Below are positions 25,949-34,669 of a stretch of 64,000 nucleotides of DNA, one piece after another (the first letter of the stretch is position 1; each line of letters opens with the position of its first letter). Both the position numbers and the translations under genes were made by a program. A model generated the notes under the pieces. The model had not been told where the DNA came from, ran no database searches, and was given only the letters and a program-made list of their open reading frames with translations. The DNA comes from JAKZVK01 sp965248255 (GTDB lineage: Bacteria > Acidobacteriota > Terriglobia > Bryobacterales > UBA6623): contig CBDFIW010000003.1 in assembly GCA_965248255.1 (NCBI GenBank), positions 310,001 through 374,000 on the forward strand, given 5' to 3'.

Positions 25949-27088
25949 ATGCCGTCCGAGCTCCGATTCTGCCCTGCCCACAGCCGTGGCCGACGACACG
26001 CCGAAGCGCCCCACCCTTACCGCAACGTCTACCAGCGCGACCGTGATCGTCTGATTCATTGCCGCGCCTTCCGCCGCCTTGAGCACAAAACGCAGGTCTA
26101 CACGGTTCGCGACTCCGACCACTCGCGTAACCGTCTGACCCACACCATCGAGGTGTCACAGGTCGCCCGGACCGTCGCCCGCGCCCTCAACCTGAACGAA
26201 GATCTCGTCGAAGCGTTGGCCCTGTCGCACGACATCGGTCACCCTCCCTTCGGCCATGCCGGCGAGGCCGTTCTGGATCGCGAGATGAAGCGGCACGGCG
26301 AAAGCTTCGACCACAACTTGCATGCCCTCCGCATCGTCGAGACGTTCGAGCAGCGCTACCCGGCGTTTCCCGGCCTCAATTTGACCTTCGAGGTTCGGGA
26401 AGGCATTGTGAAACACTCGCGCGACTATGATCCGAAGGATCACCCTGAGCTCGTCGAATATTTCCTCGACCAGAAACCGCCGCTCGAAGCCCAGTTGATC
26501 GATCTGGCCGACGAGGTCACCTACATCTCCGCCGACCTCGATGACGCCGTCGATGCAGGCCATCTCGACGCCGGCCTTGTCCGCCGCGAGGTGGCGTTGT
26601 TCGACCGCGCCATGACAGCAGCCGAGCGTGACTTCCCGCAAGCGCCCGGCCGCCAGATTTTTAACGAAGCGCACCGCCGGTTGCTGAATGCGCTGGTGTC
26701 GGGCCTGATTGATGGTACTCGTGAGGCAACGGAGGACGCCGGCGTCAGCTCGATCGAAGAGGTCCGCGCGTACGGCGAGAGGCTGGCTCGGTTGGGGCCC
26801 TCGGCGGCGGAAGCATCTGCCGCACTAAAGCAGGTTCTGTCGCGCCAGGTGTACAACGCGCCGATGCTGGTGGAAGTGCGTGAAAGCACCGGAGAGAAGC
26901 TGGCCTCGCTGTTCGAGGTCTTCCTGCGCCGGCCCGAGCTGTTGCCGGCTTCCTATCGCGGCCAGGCGGAGCGGGAGCCGTGGCACCGGGTTGTCTGCGA
27001 CTATTTAGCCGGCATGACCGACACATTCCTTCTGTGCAAAGCCGGCGAGATCCTTGAACAGGAGCCCGTGCATCGTGGCGCCAACTGA
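25949..27088 (+). CDS. dgt: Deoxyguanosinetriphosphate triphosphohydrolase-like protein
   Basis: 379 residues of the HD-domain dNTPase family, which hydrolyses dNTPs to deoxynucleoside and tripolyphosphate. Seen: RDRDRLIHCRAFRRLEHKTQ (substrate-binding lead), HSRNRLTHTIEVSQ with the first metal-binding His, ALSHDIGHPPFGHAGE with the HD pair, and the distal Asp in LIDLADEVTYISADLDDAV. The C-terminal half is helical and complete. The ATG at 25949 gives the usual length. Cytoplasmic, involved in dNTP pool control; possibly cotranscribed with the TPR gene upstream. Confidence 0.92.
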   Translation: MPSELRFCPAHSRGRRHAEAPHPYRNVYQRDRDRLIHCRAFRRLEHKTQVYTVRDSDHSRNRLTHTIEVSQVARTVARALNLNEDLVEALALSHDIGHPPFGHAGEAVLDREMKRHGESFDHNLHALRIVETFEQRYPAFPGLNLTFEVREGIVKHSRDYDPKDHPELVEYFLDQKPPLEAQLIDLADEVTYISADLDDAVDAGHLDAGLVRREVALFDRAMTAAERDFPQAPGRQIFNEAHRRLLNALVSGLIDGTREATEDAGVSSIEEVRAYGERLARLGPSAAEASAALKQVLSRQVYNAPMLVEVRESTGEKLASLFEVFLRRPELLPASYRGQAEREPWHRVVCDYLAGMTDTFLLCKAGEILEQEPVHRGAN

Positions 27089-27133
27089 GCAGCGTGAGAG
27101 CGGACGACGGTCGCCCCGTTATAATTCGATCTC

Positions 27134-27685
27134 ATGAGGCGATGGGCTCCCGCTGTGGGCGTGTTGGGTGCTGCCTGGTGGCTGTGGGGCTTCGCTCCCC
27201 CCGTGGTCGAGTGCCCCTGTGACCACTCGCGGCCGGAAACGCTAGAATCTCGCGTCTGCGGCCTTTGCCGAACCGCCAAAGACCAAAGCAGAGAGTTTTA
27301 CTTCCTCAAAGACATCAACCCTCACAAGCCCCACCGCTATCTTGCGCTGCCCAGGGGCCACGACCGTGGTCTGCAGACCGGGGGCACGATGCCGCACGAG
27401 CAGCGGGTCCGTTATTGGGAAGCGGCCATCGACAGGGCCAAGGAGCTATACCCCGGCCGCTGGGGTCTTGCCTCCAACGGGTACTTCTTCAGGACACAGT
27501 GCCACGCGCACATCCACATCGGACCTCTCAGTCCTCAGGTCGAAGATGTCGGCGGACGTCTCTACGACTACCCCGCCGCCTTCCCCGACGTGGGCCCTGA
27601 GCAGGGACTGTGGCTTCACCCCAAGGACGGCCGCTACTGCATCCACCTGGATCGCGATCTGGCTGAGGTTGTGCTGGTGCGGTAG
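27134..27685 (+). CDS. Membrane-anchored HIT-like superfamily protein with Cys clusters
   Basis: 183 residues. The N-terminus (APAVGVLGAAWWLWGFAPPV) is a signal anchor or signal peptide. Then a CPC-DHS … CGLC arrangement may bind a metal, followed by FYFLKDINPHKPHRYLALPR and the histidine triad QCHAHIHIGPL. HIT proteins hydrolyse or transfer nucleotidyl groups. The membrane-associated branch includes CDP-diacylglycerol pyrophosphatase, which has a similar late triad; that would be one candidate role, but I cannot tell. It starts 46 bases after the dgt stop. Confidence 0.65.
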   Translation: MRRWAPAVGVLGAAWWLWGFAPPVVECPCDHSRPETLESRVCGLCRTAKDQSREFYFLKDINPHKPHRYLALPRGHDRGLQTGGTMPHEQRVRYWEAAIDRAKELYPGRWGLASNGYFFRTQCHAHIHIGPLSPQVEDVGGRLYDYPAAFPDVGPEQGLWLHPKDGRYCIHLDRDLAEVVLVR

Positions 27686-27780
27686 TACTCCAAGGGCGTG
27701 CCGCGCCACCGTGCAACCCACAAGTAACAGCGTTCGGCAAGCTCATTGTGATCCTGGCAGCTACGGGTTAAGATGCAGAC

Positions 27781-28173
27781 ATGGACCCCGAGAAGACCAT
27801 GGAGTTCATCCTCGAGCAACAGGCGGCCATGAGCGCTCGCCAGGACGCGATCCTTAACATGATCGAAGCCGGCATGAAGCTGATCGCCAGGCATGATCGT
27901 CAAATCAAGGCCCTAGCGGATGGCTTCGAGCGGGTGGCGGAGTCGCAAGGGCGCCTCGTCCACGCTCAACAGACAACGGAAGAGCGTCTTGGCCGCCTCG
28001 CCGACGCTCAGCAGACAACGGAAGAACGTCTTGGCCGCCTCGGTGAGGCACAGCAGTCCACCGAGCGCACGGTTGAGCGGTTAGCCGCCGCTCAAGCGTC
28101 CACCGACGAGAAGCTCAACCGGCTGATCGATACGCTCCAGCGCAACGCCTCCAATGGCCGTCCCCCGACCTAG
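27781..28173 (+). CDS. Coiled-coil protein with tandem 14-residue repeats
   Basis: 130 residues without a recognised domain. After an amphipathic start (MEFILEQQAAMSARQDAILN) the centre consists of 14-residue units of the form Q-T-T-E-E-R-L-G-R-L-A-D-A-Q, two near-identical (27967-28050, a 42-bp direct DNA repeat) and two diverged. The heptad pattern predicts a long parallel coiled coil, as in small DUF-type proteins of this phylum. Partner and function unknown; not secreted. It is flanked by non-coding DNA. Confidence 0.65.
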   Translation: MDPEKTMEFILEQQAAMSARQDAILNMIEAGMKLIARHDRQIKALADGFERVAESQGRLVHAQQTTEERLGRLADAQQTTEERLGRLGEAQQSTERTVERLAAAQASTDEKLNRLIDTLQRNASNGRPPT

Positions 28174-28267
28174 AGTGAGGCGTCGCCGAGATTCCTTAGG
28201 CGCAGGAATATCCAGGGACTTGAACTTACCGGGCCAGATCTGGAGACGGTCGGCGACAGGCAGGTCC

Positions 28268-29334
28268 TCACTCGTCCAGATGATTGCTGCGTTCTCGCCT
28301 CGACAGCTTGGCCATGTCTCCTGCTAACTCGTAAAACCGCGGCAGGCTGTCATTGGCGCGGGCCAGCAGGGCTTCAAACGCCGGGATGTGGGCGTGATAC
28401 GTTGCGACAGCGGCGAGATAGGCGTTGTTCATCTCACGAAGCTGCCCAGCGGCTGCCCTCGGAAGCGCCTTGTTTTCACAACTACCTCCGCCTCCACAGA
28501 GGGCATCCCGCAACTGCTGTAGAAGCGCTCGCTTGCGCTGCTGCTTTTCGACCGCGGTAAGCTCGCCCGCATACAACCGCGCCAAGGCATCGCGCGTTTC
28601 AAGGATCAGTCGAGCTTGGGCGTCGGTCTCTTTCCAGCGCGCGCTGACGTTCTCGAGTGCCTCGTCTTGCTGCTCGGAACGCAGCCACCGGCGCACGCTT
28701 TCACGCTCGACGGCTACTGCAAATCCCTCGTTGAAAGGGGAATCGCCGGGGACGTAAAGCTGTTGGTGGGCCAGCTCATGAAAGAGAATCGCTGCCAGGT
28801 TCTCGGGGCTCCGGTCAAGCAAGGTGCTTAGAACCGGATCATCGAACCAGCCCAGCGTGGAGTACGCCGCGACCGGCGCAATATACACATCATTGCAATC
28901 TTGCTGTTGCTGCCGGGCGAACTCTCGGGCGGCCTCTTCAGGGAAGTGACCACGGTAAACGACGCAACCCGCTATAGGGAAACACCATTTCACCGGAGTG
29001 GTTGAGAGGCGCGGCGCAGCGAGGACATTCCAGGCTACCTCAGGCCGGCCGAGATCGACATAGCTGGTGTAGCTCTCGTTATCGGGCAAACCCAGCGTCT
29101 GGGAAGCGAATCGCCTGGCGCGAAGCACCAGCTCCAGCTTCCGGCGCACGTCCGGCCGGGTGTCGGGCGACTCGATCAAGAGTTGGATGGGCTGTCGAGC
29201 TGCCATGAGGCGCAGGTGCTCGGTCGCCGCAACGGTGAGATAGGACAACTCGGGGGACCCAAGCCAAGAATCAGCAGTGTAAGAATCAACACCGCGAGTG
29301 CGGCCGATCCGCCAATCTTGGTATGTCGCTTCAT
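28268..29334 (-). pseudogene. Zinc aminopeptidase of the DUF2265 (PF10023) type, one frameshift near the N-terminus
   Basis: The ATG at 29334 begins a signal peptide (HTKIGGSAALAVLILTLLIL, ending LGPPSC, possibly a lipobox). A one-base shift at about 29250 is needed to continue with YLTVAATEHLRLMAARQPIQ, the conserved lead of this family, and the rest of the protein: VYRGHFPEEAAREFA, TLGWFDDPVLSTLLD, the zincin motif FHELAHQQLYVPGDS and NEGFAVAVE with the third ligand. The C-terminus (NNAYLAAVATYHAHIPAFEA) is typical and complete at 28268. Without the shift the catalytic part would lack export. True decay or a base error are both possible. Confidence 0.78.
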
Positions 29335-29477
29335 TGCAAGATCCGGCTTCGGCGACCGGGACGGACTCCGCGCCGCGCAGGATCACACGAGCGTGTATCC
29401 GTCAGAAAGGCAACCACACGGCAGAGCCCTAATCCGTCCGTAAGGTCCAGCCCCTCACCTTGACGCGGCGCCACTAC

Positions 29478-29564
29478 CACTACAGAGGCGTGGACGGAAG
29501 TCCACGCTTAACCACCTTCGGACACAGCGCAGGAACGTGGACTCCCGTCCAGGCCTCTGTAGTG
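29478..29564. repeat. 29-bp imperfect inverted repeat in the intergenic region
   Basis: Left arm 29478-29506 (starting CACTACAGAGGCGTGG) and right arm 29536-29564 match in 27 of 29 positions as inverted copies around a 29-base loop. It would fold into a strong hairpin. The whole 29335-29698 interval contains no gene I can support; besides this repeat it has only the C13 run. Confidence 0.7.
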
Positions 29565-29610
29565 AGGGTCCCGCACAGAGTGCCAAGCAGGCTGCACAAT
29601 CTTGTTGATT

Positions 29611-29623
29611 CCCCCCCCCCCCC
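29611..29623 (+). repeat. Homopolymer run of 13 C
   Basis: Thirteen consecutive C in the same gene-free interval. Such tracts are prone to slippage in vivo and in sequencing. It is not inside a reading frame here. Confidence 0.8.
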
Positions 29624-29698
29624 GTTCGTAGACTTGGGAACAAGGAAAGATTGTAGTCCAGCGGCCAAGCACGAGCACCCATCCACCGGCTTCCCATG

Positions 29699-30355
29699 CT
29701 AATCGGCTCGATCGGCTTGGGCCCGGGCGAGCACGTCGGCCCTTATCCGGTTGGCCTGTTTGGTGCTGAAGCCCAACCTCCCCTCGGCGGCGCGCTCCAT
29801 CTCCGGTTTGCGCCAGGGAGTCCGCATGATTCCTTTCCCCGCATGGCTTCCTTCACCCAGCAGCAGATGACCGATTTCGTGTGCCAGGGTGTACCCCAGC
29901 ATCTGGGCATTTGAGGCGGAGTAACCGGCAGCCAGGTTCTCGGCGGCCTCGTAGAACACACTGGCATGGGTTGCGAGCTTCCCTTTTTCTTCTGGCAGGG
30001 CCGCAAAACCCAACGGACAGCGCGGGTTCTGGGAACGAGGAGCAATCCGGATTACAAGTTCGGTGGGTGCTGGACGGCCGCGGCAGGCCGTGTTCGTTTT
30101 CATTTCTGCCAAGGACGTGAGGCAGTCCAGCCATCGGATGTTGACCTCCGCCCGGCTCAGCACCTCGCGTGCATGCTTCTTGGCTCCGGCCAGAGTCCTC
30201 TTCCCCACGTTGGCATAGTTGAAGACGCGTACGGTAATGACCGGCACCGGATCGTGTTCGTGACTGGACGCTGTGCCAGCCAAGCCTACCGAACCGAGGT
30301 GCGTGATGTTCACGACAACTCCCCAAACCAGCCAACTTCTGAAGGGCTTTCTCAT
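29699..30355 (-). CDS. Secreted metalloprotease-like protein with HExxH motif
   Basis: 218 residues. An N-terminal signal peptide (FRSWLVWGVVVNITHLGSVG … LAGTASS) precedes a beta-rich half (VITVRVFNYANVGKRTLAGA) and the motif TLAHEIGHLLLGEGSHAGKG followed by IMR. HEIGH gives two zinc ligands and the Glu; a third His lies eight residues on, with GIM as a possible Met-turn, so the layout resembles metzincins but with longer spacing (HExxH-x7-H). Similar short secreted proteins occur in acidobacteria without known substrate. The context gives no partner. Confidence 0.65.
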   Translation of the reverse strand: MRKPFRSWLVWGVVVNITHLGSVGLAGTASSHEHDPVPVITVRVFNYANVGKRTLAGAKKHAREVLSRAEVNIRWLDCLTSLAEMKTNTACRGRPAPTELVIRIAPRSQNPRCPLGFAALPEEKGKLATHASVFYEAAENLAAGYSASNAQMLGYTLAHEIGHLLLGEGSHAGKGIMRTPWRKPEMERAAEGRLGFSTKQANRIRADVLARAQADRAD

Positions 30356-30565
30356 GGCGCTTACCTCCGGGCTTCGAATCGAGAAAGCCGGGGCTCGAAA
30401 GCCGCCCGCGTCTTCTCAGCCCGGTAAGCGCCGTCTCCGGTGAAAACCGATCAAAGAAAAACAGGAGGAAAATCTGCGCACCTCGAAAGGTGCATCGTTT
30501 GGAGTCCTAGAAGGAGGGGAAATTACGGTAAAATTGGTCGGCAGGTACCAGCAGAGGTCAGCCAA

Positions 30566-30911
30566 ATGACGCCGGCAACCGGGGAAGTCACCGCCTTGCT
30601 GCAACAGGCGGGCGGCGGCGACCGGCAAGCGGTCGACCGCTTCATGCAGTTGGTGTACGGGGAGTTGCGGCGGCTCGCCGGGCACTACATGCGCCACGAG
30701 CGGGTGGCCCATACCTTGCAGCCCACCGCTCTGGTCCACGAAGCGTACCTACGCCTGTTCGGGAGGGGCTCGATCGACTGGCAGAACCATTCCCACTTCG
30801 TCTGCACAGCCGCCAGGGCCATGCGCCAACTACTCGTGGACCACGCGCGTAAGCGCGCACGAGCGAAGCGAGGTGGTGAATTCAACCAAGTTACGCTCAA
30901 CGAAAGTGGAA
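30566..30911 (+). pseudogene. ECF sigma factor (TIGR02999 type), cut by IS3
   Basis: The ATG at 30566 starts TPATGEVTALLQQAGGGDRQ, then region 2 (FMQLVYGELRRLAGHYMRHE, TLQPTALVHEAYLRLFGRGS, NHSHFVCTAARAMRQLLVDH ARKR). Sense ends at RVTLNES where the IS3 terminus begins at 30912, so region 4 is missing. Sigma factors of this group are usually followed in acidobacteria by a Ser/Thr kinase or winged-helix protein with PD40 repeats; a PD40 remnant is found just beyond the IS at 32400. Confidence 0.78.
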
Positions 30912-30975
30912 TGGACCCGAAAAGCGAGACCAGTAGAGAAGGGACAATGAACCAGGGAACGGTAAGGAGGTTCGA

Positions 30976-31361
30976 TTGTCTCGAAGACGATTCACGAAGG
31001 AGTTCAAGCTGGCGGCCGTCCGGCGGCTCGAAGCCGGCGAGTCCGGCTCGGCTCTCGCGCGCGAGCTGGAGGTGAAGCGCGAAAAGCTCTACGACTGGCT
31101 GGCACAAGTCGAGCGCTACGGCGTCGAGGAAGCCTTTCCCGGCGCGGGGCGCGTCCCGGCGGCAGCGCCCGTGTCGAGCCCGGCCACGAAGCCCAGGCCC
31201 GCCTCGCGGAGCTGGAACGCAAAATCGGCCGCCAGGCCATGGAGATTGATTTTTTGTCCGCAGCCTTGCGGCGTGTCGAGGATCTGCGCCGGCCGAGCAT
31301 CGTCAGTGGAACCGGCGCGTCGCTGAGGAAGTACGGGCCGCAAGGCGGCAAGGCAACATGA
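30976..31361 (+). pseudogene. IS3 transposase orfA, frameshifted
   Basis: From TTG at 30976: SRRRFTKEFKLAAVRRLEAG with an HTH and leucine-zipper region. Around 31160-31170 the frame is lost; in the next frame sense resumes as RVEPGHEAQARLAELERKIG, RQAMEIDFLSAALRRVEDLR and ends at TGA 31359-31361, overlapping the orfB ATG. A single-base indel in a GC-rich stretch therefore breaks orfA. Confidence 0.75.
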
Positions 31362-32188
31362 GCACGCTGAGCACGCGCGATTTGTGCCGCTTGAGCGGAC
31401 TGGCGCGAGCCAGCCTCTACCGCCAGGCCAAACCCGACAGCGAGCAGGTCGGGGAACTGCGGCAGGCCATTGTCCACGCCGCCTTGGACCATCCGGCCTA
31501 CGGCACCCGGCGGACGACCCAACAGCTGCGCCGTCAAAAGCTGCTGGTCAATCGCAAGCGCGTGCAACGGGTGATGCGCGAAGAGAAGCTCTTGCGGCGA
31601 CGTCGCCGCACCGTTCCGCGAACGACCGATTCGAAGCACTCGCTGCGGCGTTATGAAAACCTGACGCGCGATTTCCAACCCACGGGTCCCAACAAACTGT
31701 GGGGCTCCGATCTCAGCTACGTACGATTGGGAAACCACTTCGTCTATGTGGCGGTGGTGTTGGACGTGTATTCGCGGCGCGTGGTGGGCTGGGCCGTGGG
31801 TCCGAACCTGAAAACCGAATTGCCGCTGGCGGCGCTGCAACAAGCGTTGAGCAGCCGGCGTCCGGCGCCGGGCTGGATTCATCATTCCGATCAAGGTTCG
31901 CAGTACGCCGCGGAAGCTTATGTAGCCACCCTGCGGCAAGCGGGCGCGAGGATATCGATGAGCCGCAAGGGCTGCCCGCAGGACAACGCGTACGTGGAAA
32001 GCTTTTTCAAGACTTTGAAAAGCGAGGAAGTCGACTGCAGCGAGTATGAAAGTTTGGCCCAGGCGCAGGCCGAGATCGGCGCTTATATTGAGTGGGAATA
32101 CAATCGTACGCGATTGCATTCGGCGCTGGGCTATCGGCCGCCGCAAGAGTATGAGCGGCTGTGGGAAGAGGCGGCTAGCGCCGCCTGA
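31358..32188 (+). CDS. IS3-family transposase orfB (rve integrase core)
   Basis: 276 residues. HTH_21-type segment (ALDHPAYGTRRTTQQLRRQK), then the integrase core with first Asp in LWGSDLSYVRLG, second in IHHSDQGSQYAAEAY and Glu in NAYVESFFKTLKSEEV, ending RTRLHSALGYRPPQEYE. The ATG overlaps the orfA stop (ATGA), the usual IS3 arrangement with programmed frameshifting. The domain itself is intact. Confidence 0.92.
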   Translation: MSTLSTRDLCRLSGLARASLYRQAKPDSEQVGELRQAIVHAALDHPAYGTRRTTQQLRRQKLLVNRKRVQRVMREEKLLRRRRRTVPRTTDSKHSLRRYENLTRDFQPTGPNKLWGSDLSYVRLGNHFVYVAVVLDVYSRRVVGWAVGPNLKTELPLAALQQALSSRRPAPGWIHHSDQGSQYAAEAYVATLRQAGARISMSRKGCPQDNAYVESFFKTLKSEEVDCSEYESLAQAQAEIGAYIEWEYNRTRLHSALGYRPPQEYERLWEEAASAA

Positions 32189-32377
32189 GTTTTCTTAAGG
32201 CATGAGCAGATCTATCGATCCGATGGCGCAGCACAAGGCGGGATGCGGCCTCAGTAGGCGAGCACCCCGCCCTCATCGTTGCGATGAGTCTGCGGCCGGG
32301 TATTCCTTGGTGGGTTGCTCTCCAGCAGAGCCCGCCTCCGCTTCCCCGGATGAGTTGATCATGCCCCCATTGGGCTG

Positions 32378-32738
32378 GATTCGCTATCCTTTTTCAGTCA
32401 ACCGCGACCCGTCCCTACTTTCTTGGCCTCGCCACAGGGGCCCACTCCAATTGGGATGTTTACGTCAAGCTCATCGGGCCCGGCCCGCCGTTGCGACTGA
32501 CGACCGACCCCGACGTGGATCACAGCGCCGCTTGGTCGCCGGACGGGCAACACATCGCCTTTCTCCGTGGACCTTTCCCAGGGCAGAAGGCTGACGTCTT
32601 CCTCGTTCCCGCCCTTGGAGGGCCGAAACGTAAACTAGCTGAGACGCGGATACCGCCCGTTTATGTTGTGGGAACCTGCCTGAACTGGTTTCCGGACAGC
32701 CGTTGGCTGGCTGTGTGCGATGCGGATGATTCCGAATT
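32378..32738 (+). pseudogene. Fragment of a PD40/TolB-like propeller, probable tail of a kinase or winged-helix sensor
   Basis: The frame reading ATRPYFLGLATGAHSNWDVY then VKLIGPGPPLRLTTDPDVDH, AAWSPDGQHIAFLRG, DVFLVPALGGPKRKLAE and LNWFPDSRWLAVCDADDSE shows two PD40 blades of the kind found C-terminal to acidobacterial Ser/Thr kinases or DNA-binding sensors. It lacks a start and stops abruptly at about 32738, where structured repeat DNA begins. With the sigma remnant before IS3 it is probably what is left of one sigma-kinase module. The left edge is approximate; 32193-32377 shows nothing I can assign. Confidence 0.6.
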
Positions 32739-32771
32739 AATGAAGAGCTTGTTTCTGTGTTCGGCAGTTTT

Positions 32772-32957
32772 CCTACGCCCCTGCGGGGCTTACGGTGTTG
32801 TGGTGCCCCTTGACCCAGGGCTGATCGCCCTGGGCTACTTTCCGATGCCCCTTCGGGGCGCCAAGGTCAACGACGCCGCGAGCCCGGCCCAGAATGAATC
32901 GGTCGACCAGCCCTGGGACAAGAGGCCGAGCACAGAGTCAGGAGCCCCGCAGGGGCG
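32772..32957. repeat. Structured GC-rich repeat with 15-bp perfect inverted ends
   Basis: CGCCCCTGCGGGGCT at 32777-32791 is repeated exactly in inverse at 32943-32957, and each arm is itself a small palindrome. Inside are further hairpins (GCCCCTTCGGGGCG near 32848 and GCCCTGGGC twice). No gene is seen from 32739 to 32975. It looks like a dispersed REP-like or MITE-like element. Confidence 0.6.
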
Positions 32958-32975
32958 CGGAATAGTAGCCTATTA

Positions 32976-34077
32976 CTTAGTTGCACAAGTTCGAATAGTT
33001 ATTCCTAAGGCCTTTGGGGCGAACGTCGCTCTTGGTCCACTCGAAGGGGTGGGCGTTTTGGTTGTGTGCCTCTATGAAGCGGTCAATGGCCTCGCGTACC
33101 TCCAAGGATTCGTGAAGCTCGCTCCCCGCAGCGCTCGGCGGCTCAGGATGGAGAACCAGATCTCGACCTGATTCAGCCACGAGGCCCGCGTCGGGGTGTA
33201 GTGGAAATGGACGTTGGGGTGGCGCTTCAACCAGCGGTCGCGCTTGGGCTTGTGGGTGTTGAGATTGTCGAGCACGACGTGGAGTTGGTAACCCTCGTAG
33301 AGAGCGACCAGACGGTTCATGAAATCGAGGAAGTCGCGCCGGCGGCGGCGCCAATAATGAGCGCCGGTGACGTAGCCGGTGGCGACTTCGAGCGCGGCGA
33401 ACAGCGTCGTCGTCCCGTGGCGCTTGTAGCCGTGCGAAAAACCGGTCAAGGCCTGGCCGTTGGGCAGTCGCAGCCAGCCCTGGGCGCGCTCGAGCGCCTG
33501 AATGTGCGGCTTCTCGTCGACGGCCAACACGACGGCGTTGTCAGGCGGATCGAGGTACACCCCGACGACGTCGGCGGCCTTGCGGGCGAACTCGGGATCG
33601 GTCGAGAGGCACCAACTACGCCGCCGTCGCAGGCTGATCTGATGCTTGCGTAGCACGCGCCAGACCTGATGCTTGCTCACGTCGCCGAGCGCGGCGGCGA
33701 GCAAGGCGCCGGTCCAGGTGGCGTGGCCGGAGGGCGGCGGCTGGTCGTGTTGGGCGAGGATGCGCTGGCGTGTCGTCTGGTCGTAGCGCGGCGGAGCACC
33801 CGAGCGCGGCCGATCGCTCAGGGCGGCGAGGCGTTCGCGGGCGAAGCGGGTGCGCCACTTCGACACGCGCACCGGGCTGGTCCGCAAGTGCTTGGCGATC
33901 TCATCGGTGCGCCGGCCAGCGTCGGCGAGCAACACGATGCGCGCCCGTTCGGCGAGCTGCTGTTCGGTCTTGCGGCCGCGCACCCAGCGTTCCAGCGTTG
34001 TACGCTCCTCTTGGCTCAAGGTGATGGGCGTAGCTTTCCTGGGCATGCCCCACGATCCTAATACTACAATCTACTTA
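32976..34077 (-). mobile_element. IS630-family insertion sequence, copy 2 of type b, diverged and broken
   Basis: Approximately 1.1 kb, with TA at 32974-32975 and about 34078-34079. The ends are poorly matched. Its transposase is about three-quarters identical to that of copy 1 and is frameshifted. IS630-a copy 3 begins only eight bases beyond its right end. Boundaries are estimates by analogy with copy 1. Confidence 0.75.
32977..34046 (-). pseudogene. IS630-b transposase, copy 2, C-terminal frameshift
   Basis: From ATG 34046 the protein runs through HTH (RRTDEIAKHLRTSPVRVSKW), first Asp (VVLAVDEKPHIQAL), second Asp (LHVVLDNLNTHKPK) and final Glu (RASWLNQVEIWFSILS). After GASFTN, near 33110, the frame shifts; sense resumes in another frame as EVREAIDRFIEAHNQNAHPF and ends at 32977. 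The catalytic core is intact but the last 40 residues are displaced. Confidence 0.85.
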
Positions 34078-34141
34078 TACAATTATTGAATCCCGCAAAT
34101 TATTATGACACTTTTTGACAGTGTGGAGCATCTATATATGT

Positions 34142-34669
34142 ATGGGCAACCCCAAAGGTGTGAAGCGGGATTTCAAGGCGCTGGAGAAGCGCCGTTTCGA
34201 AGCGATGCGGCTGCTCCACCAAGGCCACAATCAGTCCGAGACGGCGAGACGGCTGAACGTCGCTCGCCAAACCGTCAGTGAGTGGCGGCGGCAATACCGC
34301 GAGCAGGGTGCGGCCGGACTCCGCCAGGCCGGGCGCGCCGGACGCAAGCCGCTCCTCGATGCCGCACAACGCGAACGCCTGACGTCGCTGCTGCTGGAAG
34401 GCCCGGAAGCCCACGGCTTCCCAACGCCCCTGTGGAGCTGTCCGCGGGTGGCTCGGCTGATCGGAGACGAGTTCGGGGTCGCATACCACGCAGGCCACGC
34501 CTGGAAGATCCTGCGAGCGCTCGACTGGAGCCCGCAACGCCCGGCCGGAAAGGCGCGCGAGCGCAACGAAGAGCGGATCCGCACCTGGAAGCGCAAGACC
34601 TGGAAGCGCATTAAAAAAAAGCCCAAAACGAAGGCCGTACGCTCGTCTTCATCGACGAAAGCGGATTGA
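34142..34669 (+). CDS. IS630-a transposase, orfA, copy 3
   Basis: HTH half, intact, same as copy 2 as read here. The A8 run at about 34612-34619 allows -1 slippage into orfB. Start ATG at 34142 by analogy with the other copies. Confidence 0.87.
   Translation: MGNPKGVKRDFKALEKRRFEAMRLLHQGHNQSETARRLNVARQTVSEWRRQYREQGAAGLRQAGRAGRKPLLDAAQRERLTSLLLEGPEAHGFPTPLWSCPRVARLIGDEFGVAYHAGHAWKILRALDWSPQRPAGKARERNEERIRTWKRKTWKRIKKKPKTKAVRSSSSTKAD

Larger units (their letters stand above)
30912..32192 (+). mobile_element. IS3-family insertion sequence, right end lost or degenerate
   Basis: The left end starts TGGACCCGAAAAGCGAG as in IS3 members. Two overlapping frames (orfA 30976, orfB 31358) follow. After the orfB stop at 32188 I cannot find the expected inverted end (…TTTTCGGGTCCA), so the right boundary is approximate and the element is probably truncated. 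orfA also has a one-base frameshift. Confidence 0.85.

Noticed and set aside
27967..28050. Short direct repeats considered as a CRISPR array
   Set aside because: The 42-bp units are in frame inside a coiled-coil gene, without spacers. No CRISPR array was seen in the window.
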